NCBI GenBank assembly: GCA_934385225.1
Contig: CAKRPQ010000043.1
Coordinates: 1-15,052 of the forward strand
Reading direction: 5' to 3'
Source of the DNA: an uncultured Eubacteriales bacterium
GTDB taxonomy: Bacteria; Bacillota; Clostridia; Oscillospirales; CAG-272
Length of the DNA: 15,052 nt
The notes under the pieces were generated by a model. The model was not told where the DNA came from. It worked only from the letters and a program-made list of their open reading frames with translations, and made no database searches. Positions within the stretch are counted from its first letter, which is position 1. Each line of letters opens with the position of its first letter. Below, in pieces: positions 1 through 5,853 of the stretch. The translations under genes were made by a program, and so were the position numbers.

Positions 1-328
1 ACATAGAGAACATTTTCGCGGCTGTTTCCTTTGCCTGCTTGTAGCGCAGAAGCGCATCGGCAAGTGCGGCTCTGGGGTCTTCCTCGTCTTCTGTGATTTT
101 TGGGAGGAGTATTTTGCTTTTAATATACATAAGTTCGCTTGCCATAACGATAAATTCGGCGGCAATATCCATATCGAGTTTTTTTGCCTCAGAGATATAT
201 TCGATATACTGGTCGCATATGTCAGAAATCGGAATGTCCGCGATACTGACTTTGTTTTTGTCGATGAGAGACATCAAAAGATCGAGAGGACCTTCAAACT
301 GTTCAAGTTTATATGTCAGAGCTTCCAT
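1..328 (-). CDS. scpA: Segregation and condensation protein A, N-terminal part (runs off left edge)
   Basis: ScpA is the kleisin subunit of the bacterial condensin Smc-ScpA-ScpB, which bridges the Smc head domains and helps organise and segregate the chromosome at the nucleoid. About 109 codons are visible, read leftwards from an ATG whose complement lies at 326-328. The protein begins MEALTYKLEQFEGPLDLLM and continues with LIDKNKVSIADIPISDI and ELMYIKSKILLP, the typical N-terminal helical domain of ScpA (FEGPLDLLLxLI, then a long helix that contacts the Smc neck). The C-terminal winged helix lies outside the window. The start is one base after the stop of the M50 protease gene, so the two are probably translationally coupled. 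The Smc partner gene begins at the other end of this window on the opposite strand. Identification is from recognised family sequence; nothing looks broken in the visible part. Confidence 0.95.
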   Translation of the reverse strand, partial: MEALTYKLEQFEGPLDLLMSLIDKNKVSIADIPISDICDQYIEYISEAKKLDMDIAAEFIVMASELMYIKSKILLPKITEDEEDPRAALADALLRYKQAKETAAKMFSM

Positions 329-329
329 C

Positions 330-1028
330 TTAAAGCCCCGCAAGTTTCAAGGCGATGCTGTAAAGCGGTTTTGTAATCAGAGAGAAGAGACCGTTTGAAA
401 CATACGATATAGGACTGAATCCGAGACGAGAGAGCGCAAAAAACGCAACGAGGACAACTATCATTATTGTTCTCTCGTATTTCATTACCTTGAAATACCA
501 ATTCGTCGGCAGGAAATAATAGAAAAATCTTGAACCGTCAAACGGCGGAACGGGAATGAGATTGAAGGCCATAAGTCCGAAGTTGAGAAGCGCACCGAGC
601 TGAAAAAGAAGACACAAGCAGTACATGACTGTTCTGAATGAGCTCGGCAGGAACAAATATCCGATGAAAGCGGGGTAGTAAAGCAGGGAATTTGCAACGC
701 CGAGAATGAGGTTTGATATAGGTCCCGCAATACCCGTGAGAGCCATACCTTTTCTCGGATTGTCAAAGTTGCGCGCGTTTATCGGTACGGGCTTTGCCCA
801 GCCGAACCCGAAAATAAGCATAGCAATAACGCCGATCGGATCAAGGTGCTTGAAAGGATTCAAAGTGAGGCGTCCGAGATTTCTTGCCGTCGGGTCACCG
901 AGCTTGTATGCGACATAACCGTGGGCTGCTTCGTGAAAAGAAAGGGCAAACATAACCACGGGAATACAGAGGAGGACGGAAATAAGGGTGTATTTGTCAA
1001 ATCCTCCCGTTAAAAGGTCGATAAGCAT
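330..1028 (-). CDS. Site-2 protease family (M50) membrane metalloprotease
   Basis: A 232-residue polytopic membrane protein of the M50 zinc metalloprotease family, of the small clostridial/Bacillus YwhC-like type without PDZ domain. The zinc motif HEAAH is at residues 32-36 within the first hydrophobic segment (about 14-34), and the third zinc-ligand motif NLIPVPPFDG is at 156-165 with Asp164. Further hydrophobic stretches lie near 65-77, 97-127, 134-158 and 190-205. Members cut substrates within or next to the membrane; the substrate here cannot be read from sequence. It starts at an ATG with an AAAGGAG site 5 bases upstream, 11 bp after engB, and its stop lies 1 bp before scpA. An M50 protease gene next to scpA is, as I recall, common in Clostridia, but a functional link is not established. 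It is not SpoIVFB or RseP by length and domain content. Confidence 0.9.
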   Translation of the reverse strand: MLIDLLTGGFDKYTLISVLLCIPVVMFALSFHEAAHGYVAYKLGDPTARNLGRLTLNPFKHLDPIGVIAMLIFGFGWAKPVPINARNFDNPRKGMALTGIAGPISNLILGVANSLLYYPAFIGYLFLPSSFRTVMYCLCLLFQLGALLNFGLMAFNLIPVPPFDGSRFFYYFLPTNWYFKVMKYERTIMIVVLVAFFALSRLGFSPISYVSNGLFSLITKPLYSIALKLAGL

Positions 1029-1039
1029 ATTTTCTCCTT

Positions 1040-1648
1040 TCAGAGCTTAATGTTTGTGTAGTAAGAAATCTGTTTCCAGAGATCGGCTTTGCCGAGCCCC
1101 GAAAGAGAAGAGAACGGGATTATCGGTGTTCCGCTCGGAACACTTTCGTGTTCGGCAATCGCTTTTAGATTTGCCGCAAGCTCTGTCTTGTTCGGTTTGT
1201 CGCATTTTGTGGCGACGATGATAAAAGGAAGTCCAGATTCCGAAAGGAAGTCGATCATCATTTTGTCATCGGCTGTCACACCGACCTTTATATCTATGAG
1301 CTGAATTACAAGTGCGAGCAGATCAATCGAAGGATTTATCGTAAAATATCCGTCCGTCAGTGCCGACCACCTCTTTTTTTCTTCAAAAGTGCGTTTTGCG
1401 TATCCGTACCCCGGCAAATCGACAAAGAACAGTTTTCTGTCAACGTCATAGAAGTTGACAGTTATCGTTTTTCCGGGAGACGAACTGACTCTTGCAAGAC
1501 TTTTTCTGCCGAGCAGAGTATTTACAAGCGAGCTTTTTCCGACGTTTGATCTGCCCGAAAAAGCCACCTGTGGCATCGGATCGCGCGGAAACTGACACGG
1601 CAGACCCGCTGATATTTTCAGATTTACATTTTGCGTGTTTATCGGCAT
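1040..1648 (-). CDS. engB: Ribosome biogenesis GTP-binding protein EngB/YsxC
   Basis: EngB (YihA/YsxC) is an essential GTPase in many bacteria that acts late in assembly of the 50S ribosomal subunit. The product is 202 residues, the family's usual length. Visible motifs are the G1 loop GRSNVGKS at 32-39, the TITVNFY region at 61-67 containing the G2 threonine, G3 DLPGYG at 77-82, G4 TKCD at 147-150 and G5-like SSLSG near the C-terminus. The reading frame stays open upstream to 1726, inside the end of lon, but the start MPINTQNVNL at 1648 is preferred because it has a GGAG site about 8 bases upstream and gives a normal N-terminus. In many Firmicutes engB directly follows lon, as here (17 bp gap), so it is probably transcribed from the lon promoter. 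The usual DxRHxP motif after the third strand reads DIKVGV here, a mild divergence. Confidence 0.96.
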   Translation of the reverse strand: MPINTQNVNLKISAGLPCQFPRDPMPQVAFSGRSNVGKSSLVNTLLGRKSLARVSSSPGKTITVNFYDVDRKLFFVDLPGYGYAKRTFEEKKRWSALTDGYFTINPSIDLLALVIQLIDIKVGVTADDKMMIDFLSESGLPFIIVATKCDKPNKTELAANLKAIAEHESVPSGTPIIPFSSLSGLGKADLWKQISYYTNIKL

Positions 1649-1665
1649 TTTATCACTCCGCTTTT

Positions 1666-4011
1666 TTATTTTGCGACGTTGCCCGCCGCAAGTGCACCGT
1701 GAAGCACATCGCTGATTTTTCTGCAAGGTACAAATTTGAGATTTTCTCTTGCTATCGGGTCTATGTCGGGCAGATCGCGCATGTTGTCGGCGGGAATAAA
1801 GACTGTTTTTACACCTGCCGAATACGCAGCCATTGTTTTTTCTTTCAGACCGCCTATCGCAAGCACATTTCCGCGCAGGGTGATTTCACCCGTCATTGCA
1901 ATATCGCGCTTTACCGGAATACCCGTGAGCGCACTTACGAGCGCGGTCGTCATTGTGACGCCGGCAGAAGGACCGTCTTTCGGGACGGCACCCTCGGGGC
2001 AGTGAATATGTATATCTTTGTTTTTGTAAAATTCTTTATCGAATTTGTATTCTCCGCCGCTTATCGAACGTACATAGCTGACGGCTATCTGCGCCGATTC
2101 CTTCATAACGTCGCCGAGCGACCCCGTGAGTTCGATTTTTCCGCTTCCGTCAAGCACGGCAGCCTCAATTTTAAGTAAATCGCCGCCGACTTCCGTATAT
2201 GCGAGACCGTTTACCGTTCCGACCTCGTCCGTATCGCTTATTCTGTCGGGAAACAGCTTTCTTGCTCCGAGAAACTCCGAAATGTTTTTTGCGGTTATTT
2301 TTATCGGCTTGCCGTCGCCGTTTTCGATGATTTTCTTTGCCGACTTGCGGAAGAGATCCGCGAGAGTTCTTTCAAGATTTCTTACACCCGCCTCGCGTGT
2401 GTAATAGTCGATTATTTCAAGCACTGCGGTGTCGGATATCGAGAGCATCTTTTTCGTGAGACCGTGCCTTGCGAGTTGTTTCGGAATAAGATGATTCTTT
2501 GCAATCTGCAATTTTTCCGTCCGCGTGTACGTTTTGAGCTCTATAACCTCCATTCGGTCAATAAGCGGACGCGGGACTGTTTCAAGAGTATTTGCCGTCG
2601 CGATGAAGATACATTCGGAAAGGTCTATCGGAAGTTCGACAAAATGATCTCTGAAAGCCTTGTTTTGCTCGCCGTCGAGAACTTCAAGGAGCGCAGATGC
2701 GGGATCACCGTGCGCGTCCGATGTGAGCTTGTCGATCTCGTCGAGCAGAATGAGCGGATTTCCGACCTTTGCCTGTGTCAACGCAGTCACGATTCTGCCG
2801 GGCATTGAGCCTATATAAGTCTTTCTGTGACCTCTTATATCAGCCTCGTCTCTGACACCGCCGAGTGAAACGCGCACATACTTTCTTCCGAGCGCTCTTG
2901 CGATGGAGGATACCACGGAAGTTTTTCCGACACCGGGAGGTCCGACAAGGCAGAGCATTTGATTTTTAAGTTCCGGATTGAGCTGCTTTACTGCGAGAAA
3001 TTCAAGTATTCTTTCTTTCACCTTGTCAAGTCCGTCATGGTCTGCGTCAAGAACTTTTTTTGCTGCTTTTATATTCAGCTTGTCCACAGTTCTTTCCGTC
3101 CACGGTATTTCAAGGCACGTATCAAGATACGATCTCATTACTCCCGCTTCGGCGGAGCCGAACGGCGTTTTGGCAAGGCGGTTGTTTTCTTTGAGGAGCC
3201 TTTCCTTGACCTCTTCGGGCAGTTTTGCATTCATGATTTTGTCATAGTAGTCGTCAGTGTCTGTCATATCGGTGCCGCCAAGCTCGTCCTGAATGACTTT
3301 CATTTCCTCACGCAGGTAGTACTCGCGTTGGTTTCTGTTAAGCCTGTCTTTTACGGCACTGTGTATGTCTTTTTCGCATTCGAGAAGGACGATTTCTTTC
3401 TCCATAATGTCGAGAAGCCTTTTAAGACGCTTTATCGGATCGAATATTTCAAGTATTTCCTGCTTGTCTTCGTATTTGACGAATACATTTGATGCGATGA
3501 AGTCGGCGAGAAGTCCCGGATTTTTGATGTCCGAAGCACGCAGACGTATTTCATCGGAGGACGCGGGAATGTAGGACGTCATTTTTTCAAGAAGTTCAAG
3601 CACTGTAAGCTCCATTGCCTGGGTTTTTATACCGAGATTTTCGCCGACTGTGATTTTTTTGCATATAGCATCGGCGAGCATATAATCGGCAAACGGTTTT
3701 ATATCCTTGATTTCCGCACGGCAAAGACCGTCGGCGACGATCCTCGGAGTTCCGTCGGGCGATTTTACTGACTGCCTGATTTTGGCTACCGTACCCACGC
3801 TGTAAAGATTTTTAAGGTCGTAAGGATCTTCCGACGACTTTTTCTGCGTCAGGAGAAGAACATACGAGTCTGTATCCGTTGCCGCATTTGCGGCAGCCGC
3901 AGATATCTTGTCATTGCATTCGAAGTTTACCGTGACTGCGGGAAATGCAACTGTTCCGCGAAGAGGCAGAACAGGGAGCGACATATTCTCAATTTTTTCG
4001 GTTGTGGTCAT
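1666..4011 (-). CDS. lon: ATP-dependent protease Lon (LonA)
   Basis: Lon is a cytosolic hexameric AAA+ serine protease that degrades misfolded proteins and selected regulators. The 781-residue product has the full LonA layout: N-terminal substrate-binding (LAN) domain about 10-210, coiled helical region to about 300, AAA+ module with Walker A GPPGVGKTS at 357-365 and Walker B ILLDEID at 421-427, and a C-terminal protease domain with catalytic Ser682 in PKDGPSAG and Lys725 in GGLKEK. Spacing between the two catalytic residues (43) matches E. coli Lon. The ATG at 4011 is the most upstream usable start because an in-frame TAA lies 15 bases before it, but no good ribosome binding site stands next to it; Met10 is an alternative with an equally weak site. 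It is the first gene of the lon-engB-M50-scpA run. I found no CIRCE or CtsR operator in front of it. Confidence 0.97.
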   Translation of the reverse strand: MTTTEKIENMSLPVLPLRGTVAFPAVTVNFECNDKISAAAANAATDTDSYVLLLTQKKSSEDPYDLKNLYSVGTVAKIRQSVKSPDGTPRIVADGLCRAEIKDIKPFADYMLADAICKKITVGENLGIKTQAMELTVLELLEKMTSYIPASSDEIRLRASDIKNPGLLADFIASNVFVKYEDKQEILEIFDPIKRLKRLLDIMEKEIVLLECEKDIHSAVKDRLNRNQREYYLREEMKVIQDELGGTDMTDTDDYYDKIMNAKLPEEVKERLLKENNRLAKTPFGSAEAGVMRSYLDTCLEIPWTERTVDKLNIKAAKKVLDADHDGLDKVKERILEFLAVKQLNPELKNQMLCLVGPPGVGKTSVVSSIARALGRKYVRVSLGGVRDEADIRGHRKTYIGSMPGRIVTALTQAKVGNPLILLDEIDKLTSDAHGDPASALLEVLDGEQNKAFRDHFVELPIDLSECIFIATANTLETVPRPLIDRMEVIELKTYTRTEKLQIAKNHLIPKQLARHGLTKKMLSISDTAVLEIIDYYTREAGVRNLERTLADLFRKSAKKIIENGDGKPIKITAKNISEFLGARKLFPDRISDTDEVGTVNGLAYTEVGGDLLKIEAAVLDGSGKIELTGSLGDVMKESAQIAVSYVRSISGGEYKFDKEFYKNKDIHIHCPEGAVPKDGPSAGVTMTTALVSALTGIPVKRDIAMTGEITLRGNVLAIGGLKEKTMAAYSAGVKTVFIPADNMRDLPDIDPIARENLKFVPCRKISDVLHGALAAGNVAK

Positions 4012-4073
4012 GTTTATATTAACTTAACCCGTTTTCGGGCGATTGTTCCTTTCGAAAATATATTATCTAATAT

Positions 4074-4102
4074 ATTATATCATAATTCGCACGGAAAATC
4101 CA
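4074..4102 (-). promoter_or_regulatory. Extended -10 promoter for lon operon
   Basis: On the minus strand a perfect TATAAT lies at 4079-4074, preceded by TGA (4082-4080), which forms an extended -10 element. The -35 position at 17 bp spacing reads TGGATT (4102-4097), a poor match, as is typical of extended -10 promoters. Transcription would begin near 4067 and give a leader of about 55 nt to the lon ATG. That leader contains AAAGGA at 4052-4047 and then a small CCCG-AAAA-CGGG hairpin (4039-4028). Assignment is by motif only. Confidence 0.65.
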
Positions 4103-4158
4103 TAGCTTTACAAATTTATTTACAATTACGGAAAGCACCGTATATAAAGCGGAAACGG

Positions 4159-4237
4159 AAAAAAGCACGGTCAGATCTCAGGGCGTGTTGGTATCATTAG
4201 GTTGATACTCCGCCGCCGGACATAACCGTGCGTTGCA
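4159..4237 (-). ncRNA. Candidate small structured RNA with intrinsic terminator, upstream of lon
   Basis: A roughly 70-80 nt RNA is predicted on the minus strand from a promoter start near 4237-4234 to a run of six U at 4164-4159. A closing stem pairs GCACGGTTA (4231-4223) with TGACCGTGC (4173-4165), nine pairs including one G-U, directly before the U-run. Inside it, GGCG (4217-4214) can pair with CGCC (4185-4182), and GTATCA (4208-4203) pairs with TGATAC (4196-4191) around an ACCTAA loop. The structure, promoter and terminator fit together as a self-contained unit. I do not recognise the family: it is not SRP RNA, 6S RNA, tmRNA, RNase P RNA, tRNA or a riboswitch I know. It could instead be a transcription attenuator in a longer leader of lon, which lies downstream on the same strand. 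Two 8-codon reading frames overlapping at TAATG occur inside it but lack ribosome binding sites. Confidence 0.6.
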
Positions 4238-4243
4238 AACGGT

Positions 4244-4272
4244 ATTATAACTCAGAAAATCCGATTTGTAAA
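4244..4272 (-). promoter_or_regulatory. SigA-type promoter for the candidate small RNA
   Basis: On the minus strand TTTACA (4272-4267) is separated by exactly 17 bp from TATAAT (4249-4244). This is five of six and six of six matches to the vegetative sigma factor consensus with ideal spacing. The predicted start lies near 4237, about a half-turn upstream of the closing stem of the candidate RNA. There is no protein gene between this promoter and the terminator at 4159, so the promoter's only immediate product is the structured RNA, with possible read-through into lon. Confidence 0.72.
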
Positions 4273-4429
4273 TTATCAAAAATGACGATTTTTTGTCGGC
4301 AAAAAAGTCGAAATATTGCCGCCCGCAAATTTTTCGCGCGCGTAAAATGCCGCAAATATTATGTTTTTTGGCGAAAAAATCTTTTGTGCAATTTTTCAAA
4401 ACCGCTCGTATTAAATTTTTTCTCCACCC
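4273..4429. other. A/T-tract spacer with T6/A6 inverted repeats between divergent promoters
   Basis: No convincing gene lies in this stretch between the minus-strand small RNA promoter and the plus-strand infC promoter. It is full of A and T runs of 4-6 bases, some spaced near one helical turn, interrupted by GC-rich patches including an alternating CGCGCGCG at 4335-4342. Two near-perfect inverted repeats stand out: TTTTTTG-TCGG-CAAAAAA (4289-4306) and TTTTTT-GGCG-AAAAAA (4364-4379). Such DNA is expected to be intrinsically bent, and could separate the two divergent promoters or bind a nucleoid protein; that role is inference. Confidence 0.5.
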
Positions 4430-4480
4430 AAAGAAAATTTTCCAAAAAGTATTGACAAACCGATTTCGACATGGTATAAT
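4430..4480 (+). promoter_or_regulatory. Strong UP-element promoter for infC-rpmI-rplT
   Basis: A perfect TTGACA (4452-4457) and a perfect TATAAT (4475-4480) are separated by 17 bp, with an additional TGG extended -10 directly before the TATAAT. The 22 bp upstream of the -35 hexamer hold AAAATTTT (4434-4441) and AAAAA (4444-4448), a close match to the distal and proximal halves of an RNA polymerase alpha-subunit UP element. Transcription should begin near 4487. A near-ideal promoter is expected for a ribosomal protein operon. Confidence 0.9.
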
Positions 4481-4486
4481 AGCTGA

Positions 4487-4620
4487 GTAATAAGAAGAAC
4501 GAACCTCGTTCTCGCCCTGCCGCAATGCGAGCAGGTGCAAATATTTTTCTCTTTTTTTGCGGGAGAGAAAATTATGCGTGCGGGGTCGTTTCCCGCATTT
4601 TTTATTTTTTAATTCGGAGG
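4487..4620 (+). promoter_or_regulatory. infC operon leader, probable L20-responsive attenuator
   Basis: The 5' leader of infC-rpmI-rplT folds extensively. AGAACGA (4496-4502) pairs with TCGTTCT (4506-4512). CTCGC (4511-4515) can pair with GCGAG (4527-4531), while CCTGC (4516-4520) can pair with GCAGG (4531-4535); the two are interleaved, so they form either alternatives or a pseudoknot-like element. TTTTCTCT (4545-4552) pairs with AGAGAAAA (4564-4571). Finally TGCGGGA (4558-4564) can pair with TCCCGCA (4591-4597), which would disrupt the terminator hairpin at 4579-4597. In Bacillus subtilis this operon is known to be repressed by its own product L20, which causes premature termination in the leader. 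The same logic is inferred here from position and the competing pairings; L20 binding itself cannot be seen. Confidence 0.75.
4579..4610 (+). terminator. Intrinsic terminator within infC leader
   Basis: TGCGGG (4579-4584) pairs with CCCGCA (4592-4597) around a 7-base loop, extendable by a G-U pair, and is followed by TTTTTTATTTTTT (4598-4610). It sits between the promoter and the infC ribosome binding site, so it works as an attenuator, not an operon end. An identical TGCGGG at 4558-4563 competes for the same 3' strand. Confidence 0.85.
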
Positions 4621-4623
4621 TGC

Positions 4624-5151
4624 ATGATTATCAGCACGAAAGAGACGCCAATCAATGAGGAGATCAAAGCAAAAGAAGTACGCCTTGTCGGTACAGACGG
4701 CGAGCAGCTCGGAATAATGTCGAGTGATGCGGCTCTCAAAATGGCATATGACAAGGGACTTGACCTTGTTATGATGGCAGCACAGGCAGAACCGCCCGTT
4801 TGCAGAATTATGGACTACGGCAAATACCGCTTTGATAAAGTCAAGAGAGAAAAAGAAGCCAAAAAGAAACAGCAAACAGTAGAACTCAAAGAGGTTCAGC
4901 TCTCCTGCCGCATTGATACGCATGACTTTGAAACAAAGGTCAATCACGCAACGAGATTTCTGACAGGCGGAAATAAGGTACGCGTGGTCGTCAAATTCAG
5001 AGGACGTGAAATGAGCCATATGGAGATTGGCAGAGATCTTCTCGATAAGTTCGCGCAGAGCGTTGCCGAGATAGGCACGGTCGATAAAAAGCCCGCTGTC
5101 GAGGGACGTTTCATGAGCATGATAATCGTGCCTGTCAAGGCTTCGAAATAA
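4624..5151 (+). CDS. infC: Translation initiation factor IF-3
   Basis: IF3 binds the 30S subunit, keeps it apart from 50S and proofreads start codon and initiator tRNA choice. The product, about 175 residues, contains the N-terminal domain (INEEIKAKEVRLVGTDGEQL, then PPVCRIMDYGKYRFDK near residues 57-72), a lysine-rich linker (KREKEAKKKQQ) and the C-terminal domain ending in PAVEGRFMSMIIVP. The first codons are ATG ATT ATC AGC. GGAGG ends only 3 bases before that ATG but 6 bases before the ATT at 4627, and starting at ATT aligns the N-terminus with Bacillus IF3 (MISKDQ). IF3 genes are known for AUU starts, which let IF3 repress its own translation, so 4627 may be the true start. The reading frame also stays open upstream to 4525, but that part is the attenuator leader. 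First gene of infC-rpmI-rplT. Confidence 0.97.
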   Translation: MIISTKETPINEEIKAKEVRLVGTDGEQLGIMSSDAALKMAYDKGLDLVMMAAQAEPPVCRIMDYGKYRFDKVKREKEAKKKQQTVELKEVQLSCRIDTHDFETKVNHATRFLTGGNKVRVVVKFRGREMSHMEIGRDLLDKFAQSVAEIGTVDKKPAVEGRFMSMIIVPVKASK

Positions 5152-5166
5152 CAAAAAGCTTACAGT

Positions 5167-5198
5167 AGGGCAGGTTCGGCAGATCCCATGCCGCCCCT
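5167..5198 (+). other. Hairpin between infC and rpmI
   Basis: The 87 bp between infC and rpmI contain GGGC (5168-5171) pairing with GCCC (5193-5196) and GGCA (5178-5181) pairing with TGCC (5189-5192), with a six-base bulge AGGTTC on the 5' side and a GATCCCA loop. No U-run follows, so it is not a terminator. It may be an RNA processing site or a regulatory element for the rpmI-rplT part of the message; the role is unknown. Confidence 0.45.
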
Positions 5199-5238
5199 TG
5201 CGCTGTATCATAAATTCAAATTCAAAGGAGAAATTAAA

Positions 5239-5433
5239 ATGGGAAAGATCAAGACACATAAAGCGTCAGCCAAAAGATTTTCCGTCACAGGCAGCGGAAA
5301 AGTTAAACACAATCACAGCCAGCATCGTCATAACCTCGGACTTAAATCCGCAAAGCGCAAGAGATTCCTTCGCGCAGGTTCTTATCTCAGCTCGGCTATG
5401 ACATCGAATATCAGAACTCTTATTCAGAAATAA
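5239..5433 (+). CDS. rpmI: 50S ribosomal protein L35
   Basis: L35 is a small basic protein of the large ribosomal subunit. The 64-residue product MGKIKTHKASAKRFSVTGSG...KVKHNHSQHRHNLGLKSAKRKRFLR shows the full family pattern (KTHKxxAKRF at the N-terminus, a basic central part with KRKR, and a short C-terminal helix). The frame is open further upstream to 5188, but the ATG at 5239 is chosen because AAAGGAG lies 8 bases before it and because the family starts exactly here. It stands between infC and rplT in the classical order, so it is co-transcribed from the infC promoter and subject to the same leader control. Confidence 0.98.
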   Translation: MGKIKTHKASAKRFSVTGSGKVKHNHSQHRHNLGLKSAKRKRFLRAGSYLSSAMTSNIRTLIQK

Positions 5434-5467
5434 GAGCAGTTAAAGAAAGAATAGGAGGATTTGAAAA

Positions 5468-5821
5468 ATGGCAAGAATTAAGGGCGCTATGATGACGCGC
5501 AAGAGAAGAAATAAAGTACTCAAAGCTGCGAAAGGTTATTGGGGTTCCAAGAGTAAGCACTTCAAGATGGCGAAAGAAGCTGTAATGAAGAGCGGCAACT
5601 ATGCTTTTGCGGGCAGAAAGATGAAGAAGAGAGATTTCAGAAGACTCTGGATCGCTCGTATCTCCGCACAGGCAAAGGTTAACGGTATGAACTATTCGAT
5701 GTTCATGCACGGTCTTAAAAAGGCCGGCATAGAACTCAACAGAAAGATGCTTTCCGAAATCGCTATTGCAGATAAGGAAGCATTTGCGGCACTTGCAGAA
5801 AAAGCTAAAAGTGTGCTTTGA
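5468..5821 (+). CDS. rplT: 50S ribosomal protein L20
   Basis: L20 is needed early in 50S assembly, binding 23S rRNA domain II, and in many bacteria doubles as repressor of its own operon. The 117-residue product is the standard length: basic N-terminal extension MARIKGAMMTRKRRNKVLKAAKGYWGSKS, then the globular domain with FAGRKMKKRDFRRLWIARI and the C-terminal ADKEAFAALAEKAK. AGGAGG stands 8 bases before the ATG. It is the last gene of infC-rpmI-rplT, followed by an intrinsic terminator 9 bases past its stop. If the leader at 4487-4610 works as in Bacillus, this protein is the ligand. Confidence 0.98.
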   Translation: MARIKGAMMTRKRRNKVLKAAKGYWGSKSKHFKMAKEAVMKSGNYAFAGRKMKKRDFRRLWIARISAQAKVNGMNYSMFMHGLKKAGIELNRKMLSEIAIADKEAFAALAEKAKSVL

Positions 5822-5830
5822 TATAGTTAA

Positions 5831-5853
5831 AACCCGGTTTTGACCGGGTTTTT
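5831..5853 (+). terminator. Intrinsic terminator of infC-rpmI-rplT
   Basis: AACCCGG (5831-5837) pairs perfectly with CCGGGTT (5844-5850) around a TTTTGA loop, with a run of five T at 5849-5853. It begins 9 bases after the rplT stop. The following 67 bp to the next gene hold a second small hairpin, CCGCG (5874-5878) with CGCGG (5887-5891), and no promoter I would vouch for. Confidence 0.92.

Noticed and set aside
4012..4110. Heat-shock operators (CIRCE, CtsR) in front of lon
   Set aside because: No TTAGCACTC-N9-GAGTGCTAA and no GGTCAAA tandem repeat is present; the only inverted repeat is a 4 bp CCCG/CGGG hairpin.
4171..4223. Two 8-codon reading frames joined at TAATG inside the candidate small RNA
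   Set aside because: Neither has a ribosome binding site and reading frames this short are expected by chance; they overlap the stems of the structure.
4165..4231. tRNA-like appearance of the structured RNA (7 bp end stem followed by TA, central hairpin with AACCTAA-type loop)
   Set aside because: There is no TTCRA T-loop and no T-arm, the length of about 67 nt is short, and the central stem gives a loop of 6 or 8, not 7. The U-run directly after the stem indicates a terminator.
4178..4540. 120-codon minus-strand open frame across the lon-infC gap
   Set aside because: It crosses the infC promoter, the A/T-tract region and the small RNA unit, has no ribosome binding site and no recognisable protein pattern.
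4487..4620. T-box riboswitch in the infC leader
   Set aside because: There is no TGGNACCGCG-type T-box sequence or specifier loop pattern; the leader belongs to a ribosomal protein operon and fits L20-type attenuation.
4525..4623. Upstream in-frame extension of IF3 from an ATG at 4525
   Set aside because: The extra 33 codons run through the attenuator terminator, have no ribosome binding site and have no counterpart in IF3 proteins.
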